A DNA stretch of 64,000 nucleotides. It comes from Thermobifida halotolerans. GTDB taxonomy: Bacteria; Actinomycetota; Actinomycetes; Streptosporangiales; Streptosporangiaceae. Below, in pieces: positions 1-8,098 of this stretch (the stretch's first letter is position 1; every line of letters starts with the position of its first letter). The translations under genes were made by a program, and so were the position numbers. The stretch lies in assembly GCF_003574835.2 (NCBI RefSeq), contig NZ_CP063196.1, positions 3,844,001 to 3,908,000 of the forward strand, in the 5' to 3' direction. The notes beneath the pieces were generated by a model. It saw only the letters and a program-made list of their open reading frames with translations, had not been told where the DNA came from and searched no databases.

Positions 1-513
1 CCGGGAACCGGCCGCGTGGAGAAGAGGGGTCGGCTGATCGGCCCAGGGCATTCCGCACCAACCCCCGCGACAGGCCACCACGGGCTGCCGGTGGCCGGTC
101 GAGGCGCCCCCGGCGCCGAGCCCGGACACGGCCCCACCCACCCGCACCTTTGACAACGGTCCCGCCCCCCGGGGACACCGACCCGGGGTGACCGACGTCC
201 CTGCGGCCCATCCCCCCGTGGAGGCGCGCCCCGAACACGGAGGTGGAATACCGCGCCTCTCCCCGGTCTCTCCGAGAAGACCCCGCGTCCACCGCAGAAC
301 CCCACACCCAAACCTCAGTCAGCGGAGCGTGCGGACAGCGTGGGAGGCCGCCACCGCCTTTCCCGAGGAAACCCCGTACCGTTCTGCTCCTCGGGGGCGC
401 TCCTACGTCTTCACCGCCGTGGCGGTTTCCGGTCGGAACCGGGGGAGGGCCGCGACGGACGAGTTCTCCTCTCCGTTTCGGCTCCCTGGAGGGCAGCGAT
501 GAGCACGCGCGGT
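1..513. other. no gene recognised at left edge
   Basis: I see no convincing gene here. Several open frames overlap on both strands, but all are Arg/Pro-rich translations of GC-rich DNA with no recognisable domain and no good ribosome binding site. The stretch is the left flank of the inverted AbiE segment that begins near 518. It contains GGTTTCC/GGAACC-type short repeats like those in the other intergenic stretches of the first 6 kb. Confidence 0.5.
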
Positions 514-639
514 CAACCTCGTGGAGACGTGGTTGCGGATCTCGTGGGAAGGCGCGGTGCCGTTCGCCTTCGCGGCGGCGTTGGCCTTGCTGTTCAACTC
601 CCGCCAGAAGTCGCTGCCGGAAACGGGACCGCTACTCAT
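514..639 (-). pseudogene. N-terminal fragment of a broken AbiEii-like toxin gene
   Basis: Reading leftwards from an ATG at 639, about 42 codons resemble the N-terminus of the intact AbiEii-like protein at 6908-8035: both share an FWREL-N-K stretch, then G-T-(S/A)-P and a similar helix. The ATG overlaps the TAG stop of the upstream AbiEi-like gene (634-632), the same coupling as in the intact pair. Homology stops at about 514-518, where a 10-bp sequence is repeated in inverted orientation at 1917-1926. The rest of the toxin lies on the opposite strand from there. The fragment lacks all nucleotidyltransferase motifs and cannot be functional. The inversion is inferred from the layout; the two pieces and the repeat are seen directly. 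Confidence 0.75.
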
Positions 640-1492
640 CGAGCACCGCTCTTCCGACCACCCGAGCCGCGATTTCCACGCCGAACTCCTCGTCATGGGC
701 GAGCGGTCCGGCCACTCCTGGGTCCCGGTCCGGACCGGCCATGTCCTCCAGTGCCGCCGCCAGTGCGGTGCGCACCTTCTCCACCCGGTCAGGGAACTTG
801 AGCGCGGCGTAGCCCAGGAGGTTGCGCGGCGGCAGCGAGGTGACCGGCAGGCGGCTCAGGAAGTAGTCCACGAACTTCGGCCCGGCGCCGGGGAATCCGT
901 ACTCGGCGGCCAGGGGCGCCAAGTCGCGGTACAGGTCGCGCAGGTCCACCAGGTCCTTGCGGACCGCGTTGGCCATGGCCTTGGAAATGCCGTCCGGATC
1001 ATTCCAGTCGCGGACCAGGTCGATGATCGTGCGATGGGCCGTGGTCACCGCGACGCCCTCCCGCACGACCACCTCGTCGGGCCGCAGGGTTCCCCTCCTG
1101 AGAGCCGTTCCCGGTAGGGCGGTCCGCTCGTCGTTGACCGTGAACACCACCACGGGCGCGGGGGGACCGCTGATTCCGAGGACCTCGCAGGCCGACTCGT
1201 GCGACACCACGGCGTCCTCGTGGCGTGCGGTGGGACGCTCCCAGGCGAAACGTTCCTCGTCGAGTGCCATCCACGCCGCGTACCTGTACACGTGCTCGGG
1301 GGCGGTACCGCTGCCGGCGATCTGGTGGACGCTCCACCCCGGTTCCACGAGCAGGCCAGCCTCCGTGAGGCGGGCCAACTCCGCTCCGTCCACTCCGACT
1401 CGGCGCGCTTGGGCCGCGGTGACCATCCCGTGCTGCCGTGCGGCCACGTCCGACAGTTCACGTAAGGAAGAGACGAGTTCTGGTCGGTTCAT
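632..1492 (-). CDS. AbiEi-like antitoxin / transcriptional regulator (left copy)
   Basis: A 286-residue protein of the AbiEi-like antitoxin family. The N-terminus (residues about 10-70) has the winged-helix pattern of these proteins, with A-A-R-Q-(H/Q)-G-(M/L)-V-T-A-A-Q-A-R-R-V as recognition region. A conserved middle part follows, containing W-E-R-P-T-A-R-H-E-D-A-V-(V/L)-S-H and T-T-(A/P)-H-R-T-I-(I/V)-D-L-V. It is clearly paralogous along its length to the protein at 6060-6908. In AbiE modules the antitoxin represses its own promoter and counters a nucleotidyltransferase toxin. Here the partner gene is broken: the toxin start overlaps this stop codon, but only about 42 toxin codons remain on this strand. 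The antitoxin frame is intact, so it could survive as an orphan regulator or act on the intact toxin at 6908. The start is ATG 1492. Confidence 0.8.
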   Translation of the reverse strand: MNRPELVSSLRELSDVAARQHGMVTAAQARRVGVDGAELARLTEAGLLVEPGWSVHQIAGSGTAPEHVYRYAAWMALDEERFAWERPTARHEDAVVSHESACEVLGISGPPAPVVVFTVNDERTALPGTALRRGTLRPDEVVVREGVAVTTAHRTIIDLVRDWNDPDGISKAMANAVRKDLVDLRDLYRDLAPLAAEYGFPGAGPKFVDYFLSRLPVTSLPPRNLLGYAALKFPDRVEKVRTALAAALEDMAGPDRDPGVAGPLAHDEEFGVEIAARVVGRAVLDE

Positions 1493-1916
1493 GAGCTGGC
1501 CTTCTCGTTCGGGATCGAGACGCGGAGTCCGGCCGGGGGTCGGTACCGCAGTGGAAGCATACGGTCACCTGACCGGGCAGGGGCCGAAGACCCGAACGGC
1601 ACTGCATGGGGTCCGGCCATCGTGGGGGTACCTGTCTCCTCGGGCCGTCACGGACGGCTGCGACGGGCCCTGGTCATCCCGGGGCCGTGGTGTTGGAGTC
1701 CCGCGTTCCTTTTCCGGTTCCCGCCCCTGAAAGGATGTCCGCTTCCGGCCATCGAAGCGACCGCAGCGTTCTCCGGGAAGGCGGTCTCACCTCGCTCCCC
1801 CAGCGACAACGCCCTTGGATGATCGCGCTCACCGCGCGGTTCCCGGAACCCGCAAGAAAAACCATCCCGCCCCCAACTCCGGACAAATATGATGAATGAA
1901 CGGATTGGGAAACGCA
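1493..1916. other. upstream region of the left AbiEi-like gene, inside the inverted segment
   Basis: No gene is supported. This should contain the promoter of the AbiEi-like gene starting at 1492 and was carried along in the inversion, so its right end now abuts the toxin remnant. An ATG-ATG pair at 1889-1894 opens a frame into the toxin remnant on the plus strand. That is probably accidental, because the codons before 1917 have no counterpart in the intact toxin. Confidence 0.4.
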
Positions 1917-2572
1917 TCTCCACGAGCTTTCGGCCGTGGCGGCCCGTCACACGTTGGCCTGATGCCCGGCAGACGAGCGACATCGACCTGATGCGGACCG
2001 AGACCGTGCCGACCCAGGAGTTGGTCGCTGATCACAACGCCGCGCTCGGACTCGACTACGGGGATCATCTCGTCTTCGTCCCCAGAGATGTCGAGCTCAT
2101 GGGGAACGGGACCACGGCGCGCATCCAGCACTCCGTGTACCTGGGTGGCGAGGAACTCATGGAGATCGGCAACGACGTGGTGCTGCCCGATCCCCTCCCC
2201 CTGCGGAAGCCACCGGAGACCACCGGGTTCCCAACCCACATCCACCCGTCCGGCGACGAGCGGGAGAATCCGGACCTGCCACTCATCTCCACCGCCGACA
2301 CCCTGGCCCACAAGGCCGCGGGAATGTACACCCGGCATTGGCAGGGCGGTCCCCCGACCGGGTCCAAGACCTGGTCGACGCTCTTTTCATTGCTGATCGG
2401 GCCAGCTGGGACGGTCCCGAGATCCACACCGTCATCGGCGGGGAAATGGAGTGGAGGCGCGAGCACGGGAGGATTCTGGACGTGCTCGACCACTTCGAGG
2501 TATCCAACCCGGCGTGGCGGGAGGGGTTCGCCCGGTACGCGGAGTCCACGCCGGGACTCCCGTACAACTTCG
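1917..2572 (+). pseudogene. main remnant of the broken AbiEii-like nucleotidyltransferase toxin
   Basis: This is the body of an AbiEii/AbiGii-type nucleotidyltransferase, homologous to the intact protein at 6908-8035. It keeps R-W-P-D-A-R-Q-T-S-D-I-D-L (the Arg-x-Ser-x-Asp-x-Asp part of the active site) but has lost the preceding K-G-G motif region. The reading frame shifts by one base in or near a run of five C at 2351-2355: before it, frame 2 matches to about W-Q-G; after it, frame 1 matches from D-R-V-Q-D-L-V-D-A-L-F to the end. Homology ends at T-P-G-L-P-Y, so the long C-terminal tail of the intact copy is missing. The gene is thus broken by separation from its N-terminus (minus strand, 514-639), a small deletion of the Gly-Gly motif and a frameshift. 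Confidence 0.75.
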
Positions 2573-3079
2573 GGAATCCACAACGGAGAACAGGGTCTCC
2601 TCCCTCCTCACCGCTTCCCGGTGGACCGGTTTTCTCCGCAGGTCACAGGGCTGCCGGGAAAAACGGTCCCGCCCGCGCGAACCGCGCCCTTCCCCGCACC
2701 GGGGAAAACACCGCCCGAAGGCACCGGTTTTCCGAGGTGACCGCAGTTCGGAAACAGCGTTGCCGCCCTGTTCGGTCCCCCCTTCGGAGACCGGCGGCCA
2801 CGGTCATCGCCCCGTCGGCGAGTTGAGCGGCCCTTCCCCTCCGCGATCACATCCGCTTGGCCGTCCGCCCCTCTGTGGCGCGTTTCCGGAAACGGGGCAC
2901 CCGCGGCCCCCTGACCACGTGCACCTCCCGAATCCCGCGGGAATCCGGGAGTGGTGTGGGCGGCGGGGCGACACGGCGGGCCCTCGGGGAACGCCCGTCG
3001 GAGCCGCGCCGCCCGCCCGTGCACGCGGCCGGGCAGGACCGCGTTCACCGCTGGTCATGGGGACCGCGTCGGTCGCCTC
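2573..3079. other. gap between toxin remnant and glycosyltransferase gene
   Basis: No gene is recognised. The stretch is unusually rich in short inverted repeats of the GGAAAAC…GTTTTCC kind, for example 2703-2709 with 2727-2733 (7-bp perfect arms). These could be terminators or remnants of a decayed element; I cannot tell which. Confidence 0.35.
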
Positions 3080-4567
3080 TCACTTCGAACGCGGTTTCCG
3101 ACCGGAGAACGACGGGGGTTCGGGGCCTCTGCGGGCGGAAGCCGGCCTGTTGGCGCCACCACGGCCCGGACGGCCGGACGCGAATGGACCGCGCCCCGCC
3201 GGATGGTCCAGGGCGACGAACTCCGTGCCCCGTGCGATCTGTCCGCTCCGGGACGTGTCCACCGCACGACCGTCCGGCCCCAGAAGTCTCCCCCCGGCTC
3301 CCTGGACAGTGTGCCCGTGGGAGTCGACAGCGGAGCGCAATGACGCGTTGACCAGGGCTGTGGAGGCGTCACGCCAGGAGTACTCCTGCAGGACGGAGCG
3401 CAGTTCGGCAGCTCTGGCCACCTGTGTGGGATAGTCCTCGATCACGTTGCTGATCGCCCGCGCCCACTCCGCCACTCGCTCGTCAGGCCTGTCGTCCAGC
3501 CCCCGGTCGGGCACCACGAACGAGCGGCCGACTGCCTCTGGCACCCGGTTCGTGTCGGAGAGGAACTGCCCGAAGCCGCTCTCGGCATTGACCAGCACGG
3601 GAAGTCCGCGTGCCGCAGCCTCCGCGGCGACCAGGCCGTATCCCTCGGCCACCGACGGCATGACCGCCAGTTGCGCTCCGACGAAATCGGCTTCGAGTTC
3701 CGCGTCGTCGGAAGTGTACGGACGAATGTCCACGGCCTCCGCGCTCCCCAGGAGCGTAGCGGCACGCCTGGTCTCGGCCTCGACGTTCGACTCCGCAACC
3801 CCCCGGACCCGCAGGCGCACGTCGACTCCGTTCTGGCGCAGTTCCCCCACTGTCCGCAGCAGGTGATCGTAGCCCTTGATGGCGTCGTTGACCCGGCCGG
3901 TGAACAGAATGGTGGTGGACTGCCCCTGGACTGGGACGACTGGCGCACCGGTGATCTCGGCGCCCGGAATCATCTCGTGGAAGGCCGGAAGCCGGGGATT
4001 GTCCGCAGCCATCTCCCGGGCCACAGCGGTGAGCAGGGGCCCCACACCGACCACCAGGTCTGAGCGGGCCATGACCTCCTGCTCGATGCGGGCGATTCTG
4101 TCCTGTTCCTCCTTCGGCCTTCCCTGGATCTGGGCGTAGCGCCTGACAGGCATGTGCACGAAGTGACCGAGCCGGGCCTCGGGATACCACCGTTGCTGGA
4201 TCGCCATCGCGGCTGGCCCGGAATACCGGGAGTGTCCGAAGACAAAGTCCGGCCGCCACTGCTCCGGAGACGGAAGACCGGGAACGTCCGACGGTCTTCC
4301 GTTTCGGGCGACGTCGAGCAACCGCACGGATTCCCAGTCATCGGTCGCGGGGATGAGCAGGATCCGGGCGTCACCGTGGTCCTCGGTGGAACCGACGGTG
4401 AGCAGGGTGACGTTGACGTTGGGCAGCGCGGCGAGGTTCTCCGTGATCTTGCCGCTGGCGACCGGCACCCCACCCAGCTTGCTGCCGCGGCCGCTGACAT
4501 CCGAGACCATCAGGATCTCCAGGGGGGAATCCGTGGTCGCACCGGGATCAACCGGCTGTGAGGGCAC
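3080..4567 (-). CDS. family GT4-type glycosyltransferase
   Basis: A 495-residue GT-B fold glycosyltransferase. The N-terminal half has I-L-M-V-S-D-V-S-G-R-G-S-K-L-G-G-V-P at residues about 18-35, an acceptor-domain start typical of GT4 proteins. The nucleotide-sugar half shows F-T-G-R-V-N-D-A-I-K-G (loop after the linker) and the diagnostic E-G-Y-G-L-V-A-A-E-A-A-A-R-G-L-P-V, with the first Glu of the E-x7-E motif contacting the donor sugar. The last 70 residues are low-complexity and basic. There is no signal peptide, so it is cytosolic. The start is GTG 4567; it overlaps the end of the preceding unknown gene by 20 bp, so the two are probably translated together. The acceptor is unknown; no other sugar genes are nearby. 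The family assignment is firm; the role is open. Confidence 0.85.
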   Translation of the reverse strand: MPSQPVDPGATTDSPLEILMVSDVSGRGSKLGGVPVASGKITENLAALPNVNVTLLTVGSTEDHGDARILLIPATDDWESVRLLDVARNGRPSDVPGLPSPEQWRPDFVFGHSRYSGPAAMAIQQRWYPEARLGHFVHMPVRRYAQIQGRPKEEQDRIARIEQEVMARSDLVVGVGPLLTAVAREMAADNPRLPAFHEMIPGAEITGAPVVPVQGQSTTILFTGRVNDAIKGYDHLLRTVGELRQNGVDVRLRVRGVAESNVEAETRRAATLLGSAEAVDIRPYTSDDAELEADFVGAQLAVMPSVAEGYGLVAAEAAARGLPVLVNAESGFGQFLSDTNRVPEAVGRSFVVPDRGLDDRPDERVAEWARAISNVIEDYPTQVARAAELRSVLQEYSWRDASTALVNASLRSAVDSHGHTVQGAGGRLLGPDGRAVDTSRSGQIARGTEFVALDHPAGRGPFASGRPGRGGANRPASARRGPEPPSFSGRKPRSK

Positions 4568-5651
4568 GGTGGAACCGTCCTTTCAGGAACACGTGGAGCG
4601 GGTGGGCGGTGAAGTGCATCATTCCGGTACGCATGCCGGGGGTCAGCCGGGCGGCAAGTTCGTCCAGGAGTTCGGCGGCCACCAGCGCCGCCGACCGGGA
4701 GACGGCGACCCGTGCCCCGTCGGGTTCCGGGGTCTCCAGCACTGGATCGGCCGCCGAGGCGACGCGGGGTGCGGTCACCCCCGCGAGATCGGAGCGCAGT
4801 TCGGCGGCGCGTTCGGCGAATGAGAGCGGCCGTCCCGCCTTCTCGTCCCAGCGGTACCCCTGGAGCAGATGTCGTTCCGGTTCGATGTCGGGATAACGCT
4901 CCCGCCATCCCGGGGCGGCCTCTCCTTCGGTGATCCTCACCAGGTCGGCTGCCGCGTCGCGGGCGGCGGCCCGCACCGAGAAGTCCGCCCCGCGCTGGAC
5001 GGCGACACTGCCGGGTACGGCACGAGCCGCGGACCGGGCGGTCTCGCGCAGCCGGGTGTAGTCCTCCTCAGCAACAGTGACGGACCGCGTCACCGCCGAG
5101 CCGTCCGGGAGCGGTGGCGCGGTGCCCACTCCCTCCGGAGCCGGTCGCTCCGTGAGAGGGCCACGGAAGGCCGCGGCCATCTCCCGCACCGCCCCGGCCA
5201 GTTCTCCGGCCTCCTCCGCGATGACGCACGCGGGACGGCCCGGGGCCAGGCGCTGGTCGAGTTCGTCGAGCAGTTCCAGCACCGCCGTCAGCCACACGGC
5301 CTCGACGACCAGTGCCCCGCCGTCCGCCGAGGTGCCGTCACCGGCGCTCGTCGGCCCCCGGCCAGCGTCGAGGCGGGTCTCCCATTCGCGCACCGCGGCT
5401 CCGAAGGAGAGCGCGCGACCGTCGTCCGCGCGCCGGGAGACGAGGTGGAAAGCGGGGTCGACCGGCCCCGGAGGCGGGGCGCATCCGGTCGGAGCCACCG
5501 AGAGCAGGGTCTCCAGTTCACGCCATCTCCACGCACGTTCCCGAGGCCAGCGGTCCCCTCTCCACGCGACGCCTCCCTGCGCCCACAACATGCGGGCCGC
5601 CGCCGAGTAGAGCCGCTGATAACGCTCGGCAAGATCGGAAACTGTGGTCAT
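4548..5651 (-). CDS. conserved-looking protein of unknown function, coupled to the glycosyltransferase
   Basis: I do not recognise this 367-residue protein. I chose ATG 5651 because it is preceded by AAGAAAGGGTGG, a good ribosome binding site; a longer frame upstream to 5792 is Arg/Gly-rich and looks non-coding. The protein is mostly helical and acidic, without membrane segments or signal peptide. The N-terminus is rich in Trp and Arg (residues about 20-45). Two stretches resemble each other: V-x-A-V-L-E-L-L-D-E-L-D-Q-R-L-A-P-G and A-L-V-A-A-E-L-L-D-E-L-A-A-R-L-T-P-G. This suggests an internal duplication of a helical unit. The downstream glycosyltransferase overlaps its 3' end, so it may modify, regulate or be the target of that enzyme; this is inference from position only. 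Confidence 0.65.
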   Translation of the reverse strand: MTTVSDLAERYQRLYSAAARMLWAQGGVAWRGDRWPRERAWRWRELETLLSVAPTGCAPPPGPVDPAFHLVSRRADDGRALSFGAAVREWETRLDAGRGPTSAGDGTSADGGALVVEAVWLTAVLELLDELDQRLAPGRPACVIAEEAGELAGAVREMAAAFRGPLTERPAPEGVGTAPPLPDGSAVTRSVTVAEEDYTRLRETARSAARAVPGSVAVQRGADFSVRAAARDAAADLVRITEGEAAPGWRERYPDIEPERHLLQGYRWDEKAGRPLSFAERAAELRSDLAGVTAPRVASAADPVLETPEPDGARVAVSRSAALVAAELLDELAARLTPGMRTGMMHFTAHPLHVFLKGRFHRALTAG

Positions 5652-5758
5652 GCCACCCTTTCTTTCCCGGATTCGTCTTCGGCCTGCCGCGTGGACGGTC
5701 CAGATTCCGCCGTTCCGCGGTCCGACGGAACCGTTTCCCTCCCTGCACCGCCTCGTGT

Positions 5759-5796
5759 GTCCGTGCCGGTGGCCGGTTCCGGCCGCCGGCACGGAC
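5759..5796. repeat. strong interrupted palindrome in a divergent promoter region
   Basis: GTCCGTGCCGG (5759-5769) pairs perfectly with CCGGCACGGAC (5786-5796), and inside it GGCCGG-TT-CCGGCC pairs again, giving a 38-nt hairpin with one mismatch and a 2-nt loop. It lies in the 408-bp gap between the unknown gene (start 5651, minus) and the intact AbiEi-like gene (start 6060, plus). There is no T-run, so an operator or mRNA structure is as likely as a terminator. The rest of this gap (5652-6059) shows no gene. Confidence 0.6.
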
Positions 5797-6059
5797 CATT
5801 ACGCGCTTCCCGCTCCCAGGATCGTTGGACTCCCCTCCGCGTCCGTCGGTTCCCGGGCACCGGAAAATTCTTGTGCCAACTCCCAGAGACATGAAGACTT
5901 GCACTGAAATCTCAAAATTCCGCAGCATCACGGCAGAAGTCCTTGATCAGGGTTCCGCACCTCCGTCCGTGTCGAACCGCAGAAGCGACCTTCGGCCCCA
6001 CCCCACGCCGACCCGTGAAATCCGTTCCGTCTGTCTTTACCGCTCAATAGAGTGAGATC

Positions 6060-6908
6060 ATGAACTGGGAGCCGTCTTTCTATGAGTTGTCGACCATCGC
6101 GGCCCGCCAACAGGGTCTTGTCACCGCTGCCCAGGCCAGGCGCGTGGAAGTCTCCCCCGACGCACTCGACCATTTCCGCAAGATCGGCCTGATATCGGAA
6201 ATCGATTCGTCGGTGTTCCAACTCGTGAGCAGTCTGGCCGATCCGATCTACGCCTATCCCTACGCCGCCTGGCTGGCTCTCTCTCCGGAGCGCTACGCCT
6301 GGGAGCGCGCCGCGACCCCCCACGAGGACGCCGTGCTCTCACATCACTCCGCGGCCCAACTGTTCCGTCTCGGCGCTCCCTCACCGTCGAACACCGTGTT
6401 CACCGCTCCGACAGAGATGGAGGCGCCGCCCGCCACGGCGATCCGGGTGTCCCCCCTCGCTCCGCACGAGGTCACCACAGAGGGCGGCGTCCCCGTCACC
6501 ACTCCACACCGCACCATCGTCGACCTGGTCTGTGGAGGCCTCAGCCATGACGAGGTCGGCGGAGTCATGGTCAGCGCCGTCCGGCGCGACCTCGTCGACA
6601 TCCGGATGCTGTATGCCGACCTCGCTCCCTTCGCTGACCGATATGCCTTCCCCGCAGACGGCCCCGGGTTCGTCGACCACTTCCTGGCCGACCTTCTCAC
6701 AGCGTCACCTGTCCCGAAACTGTCCCCTCGCAACCTGCGGGGCCTCGCGGAACTCCGGTTCCCCGACAACGTGCGGGAGACGGAGGACGCCCTGAGAACG
6801 CTGGCAGCCGACCGCATCGGCTCTGCCTTCGCCGTACTGGCGGAAGACCCGGACTTCGCCCGTGAGATCGCGGCGGAGGTCGTCGGCCGGAAGGGGCTGC
6901 GTGGGTAA
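6060..6908 (+). CDS. AbiEi-like antitoxin (intact module)
   Basis: A 282-residue AbiEi-like antitoxin and paralogue of the left copy at 632-1492. It has the N-terminal winged-helix segment A-A-R-Q-Q-G-L-V-T-A-A-Q-A-R-R-V near residues 18-33. The central region carries Y-A-W-E-R-A-A-T-P-H-E-D-A-V-L-S-H-H and the T-T-P-H-R-T-I-V-D-L-V block. Proteins of this family repress the toxin-antitoxin operon through the winged helix, and a C-terminal domain is needed for antitoxicity. The start is ATG 6060, preceded by GAGTGAG. Its TAA stop shares a base with the ATG of the toxin gene at 6908, so the pair is translationally coupled in the antitoxin-first order expected for AbiE. In phage-resistance AbiE systems the toxin is released on infection; that role here is inferred from the family. 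Confidence 0.85.
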   Translation: MNWEPSFYELSTIAARQQGLVTAAQARRVEVSPDALDHFRKIGLISEIDSSVFQLVSSLADPIYAYPYAAWLALSPERYAWERAATPHEDAVLSHHSAAQLFRLGAPSPSNTVFTAPTEMEAPPATAIRVSPLAPHEVTTEGGVPVTTPHRTIVDLVCGGLSHDEVGGVMVSAVRRDLVDIRMLYADLAPFADRYAFPADGPGFVDHFLADLLTASPVPKLSPRNLRGLAELRFPDNVRETEDALRTLAADRIGSAFAVLAEDPDFAREIAAEVVGRKGLRG

Positions 6909-8035
6909 TGGACAACGGTGCCCACTCCTACACCTCGTTCTGGAGAGAACTGAACGAGAAGGTCCAGGAACACGCCCGCCGGCGCGGCACCTCGCCTCGG
7001 AGCGAACTGCACCAGTGGGTCCTGCAACGGGTCATGGTCAGACTCTTCGACACCCAACCTGACGACTGGGTGGTCAAAGGCGGGCAGACACTCCTGGCGC
7101 GCTGGCCCGACGCACGCTCGACCGGCGACGTCGACCTGGTCTCCGCCGAGGAGACGACCTCCGACACCCTGGTGAACCGCTACAACCACGCTCTCAGCCG
7201 CGACTACGGGGACTATCTCACCTTCGTTCCGGACGAGATCGACCGCGGCATCATGGGCACCGGCAAGGCCGCGCGGATGCGCCACATCGCCTACTTCGGC
7301 GATATGAGACTCATGGAGGTACAGACCGACGCCGTACCGCCGGACAGCCGTCCGAAGTGGAAAGGTCTGGAGCAGGTTCCCTTCCCCGAGCAGATCCACG
7401 GATCGGGCACCGAACAGGAGAACCCGGATCTGCGGATACTGTCGGCCCACGATGCGCTTCTGCACAAGATCACGGGCATATTCATGAAAACCTGGCGCGG
7501 CGAGGCACCGGTCAGGAGCCAGGACCTGGTCGACACCCTCTTCCTCGCGGACCGGCTCGCCCTGGACGGCCCCGAGGCCCACGCCATGCTCCAGAAGGAA
7601 ATCGCCTACCAGCACTCCCAACACGACCGGCTTGCGATCCCCGACCGCTTCGAGGTGCCCAACCCGGCGTGGCGGGAGGGGTTCGCCCAGCACGCGGAGT
7701 CCACGCCGGGACTCCCGTACAAGACGCTCGACCAGGCGGTTCCCGCCGCGCAGCGGTTCCTCGACCCGCTGTTGGCCGCGGAACCGCCCCAGGCCGACTG
7801 GGACCCGCAGCGTCGGCAGTGGGTGGAGCGGTCCGCCCAGGACAGCAGGGGCACCACGGCGCGGCAGGAGCAGAACCGCCTGACCGCCCTCGACCACCCC
7901 CGCGGGGCCGCCCCCGACATCGGTGCGTTCCTCAGCGGACAGAAGGGGCGGTCGACGCCCTCCCGCGGTCCCCGTCAGACACCCGGCCAAGGCCAGGACG
8001 GCCCCCGCAGGCGCGGCCCGCGCAGCGGTGCGTGA
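6908..8035 (+). CDS. AbiEii-like nucleotidyltransferase toxin
   Basis: A 375-residue protein of the AbiEii/AbiGii nucleotidyltransferase toxin family (DNA polymerase beta-like fold). The N-terminal helix region contains F-W-R-E-L-N-E-K. The active-site signature is V-V-K-G-G-Q-T-L-L-A-R-W-P-D-A-R-S-T-G-D-V-D-L at about residues 55-77: Gly-Gly followed by an Asp-x-Asp pair that would bind metal and nucleotide. A helical C-terminal half follows (D-A-L-L-H-K-I and Q-D-L-V-D-T-L-F-L-A-D). The last 75 residues are Pro/Gly/Arg-rich and probably disordered, a tail missing from the broken copy. Characterised relatives block growth by nucleotidyl transfer to tRNA or other acceptors; the target here is unknown. 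It converges on the conjugation genes, and a perfect 17-bp hairpin separates them. Confidence 0.83.
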   Translation: MDNGAHSYTSFWRELNEKVQEHARRRGTSPRSELHQWVLQRVMVRLFDTQPDDWVVKGGQTLLARWPDARSTGDVDLVSAEETTSDTLVNRYNHALSRDYGDYLTFVPDEIDRGIMGTGKAARMRHIAYFGDMRLMEVQTDAVPPDSRPKWKGLEQVPFPEQIHGSGTEQENPDLRILSAHDALLHKITGIFMKTWRGEAPVRSQDLVDTLFLADRLALDGPEAHAMLQKEIAYQHSQHDRLAIPDRFEVPNPAWREGFAQHAESTPGLPYKTLDQAVPAAQRFLDPLLAAEPPQADWDPQRRQWVERSAQDSRGTTARQEQNRLTALDHPRGAAPDIGAFLSGQKGRSTPSRGPRQTPGQGQDGPRRRGPRSGA

Positions 8036-8051
8036 GTCCGGCCTGTGACAG

Positions 8052-8089
8052 CGGTGGGGCCCCTCCCGGACCCGGGAGGGGCCCCACCG
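8052..8089. terminator. bidirectional hairpin between convergent genes
   Basis: A perfect 17-bp stem (8052-8068 with 8073-8089) and a GACC loop lie between the stop of the AbiEii-like gene (8035) and the stop of the DUF4913 gene (8099, minus). There is no T-run, as is common for terminators in high-GC actinomycetes. Position and symmetry suit a bidirectional terminator. Confidence 0.8.
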
Positions 8090-8098
8090 GCAACAGCC

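Larger units (their letters stand above)
518..1926. repeat. inverted ~1.4 kb segment bounded by 10-bp inverted repeats
   Basis: CTCGTGGAGA at 518-527 and its exact reverse complement TCTCCACGAG at 1917-1926 bound a segment holding the AbiEi-like gene and the first part of the toxin gene, both on the minus strand. The remaining toxin sequence continues on the plus strand from 1917. Flipping the segment in silico joins the two toxin parts in the same reading frame through the shared 10 bp (…V-S-T then S-F…). The simplest reading is an inversion at the short repeats. Whether it can still switch is unknown; no invertase gene is seen in the window. Confidence 0.7.

Noticed and set aside
188-1117. 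Several overlapping plus-strand frames of 100-200 codons
   Set aside because: Translations are Arg/Pro/Ser-rich and opposite to the clear AbiEi-like gene on the minus strand; no ribosome sites or domains.
1889-1916. ATG-ATG start in front of the toxin remnant suggesting a new shorter toxin gene
   Set aside because: The codons before 1917 have no counterpart in the intact toxin, the Gly-Gly motif is missing and the frame is broken at about 2351, so no functional protein is expected.
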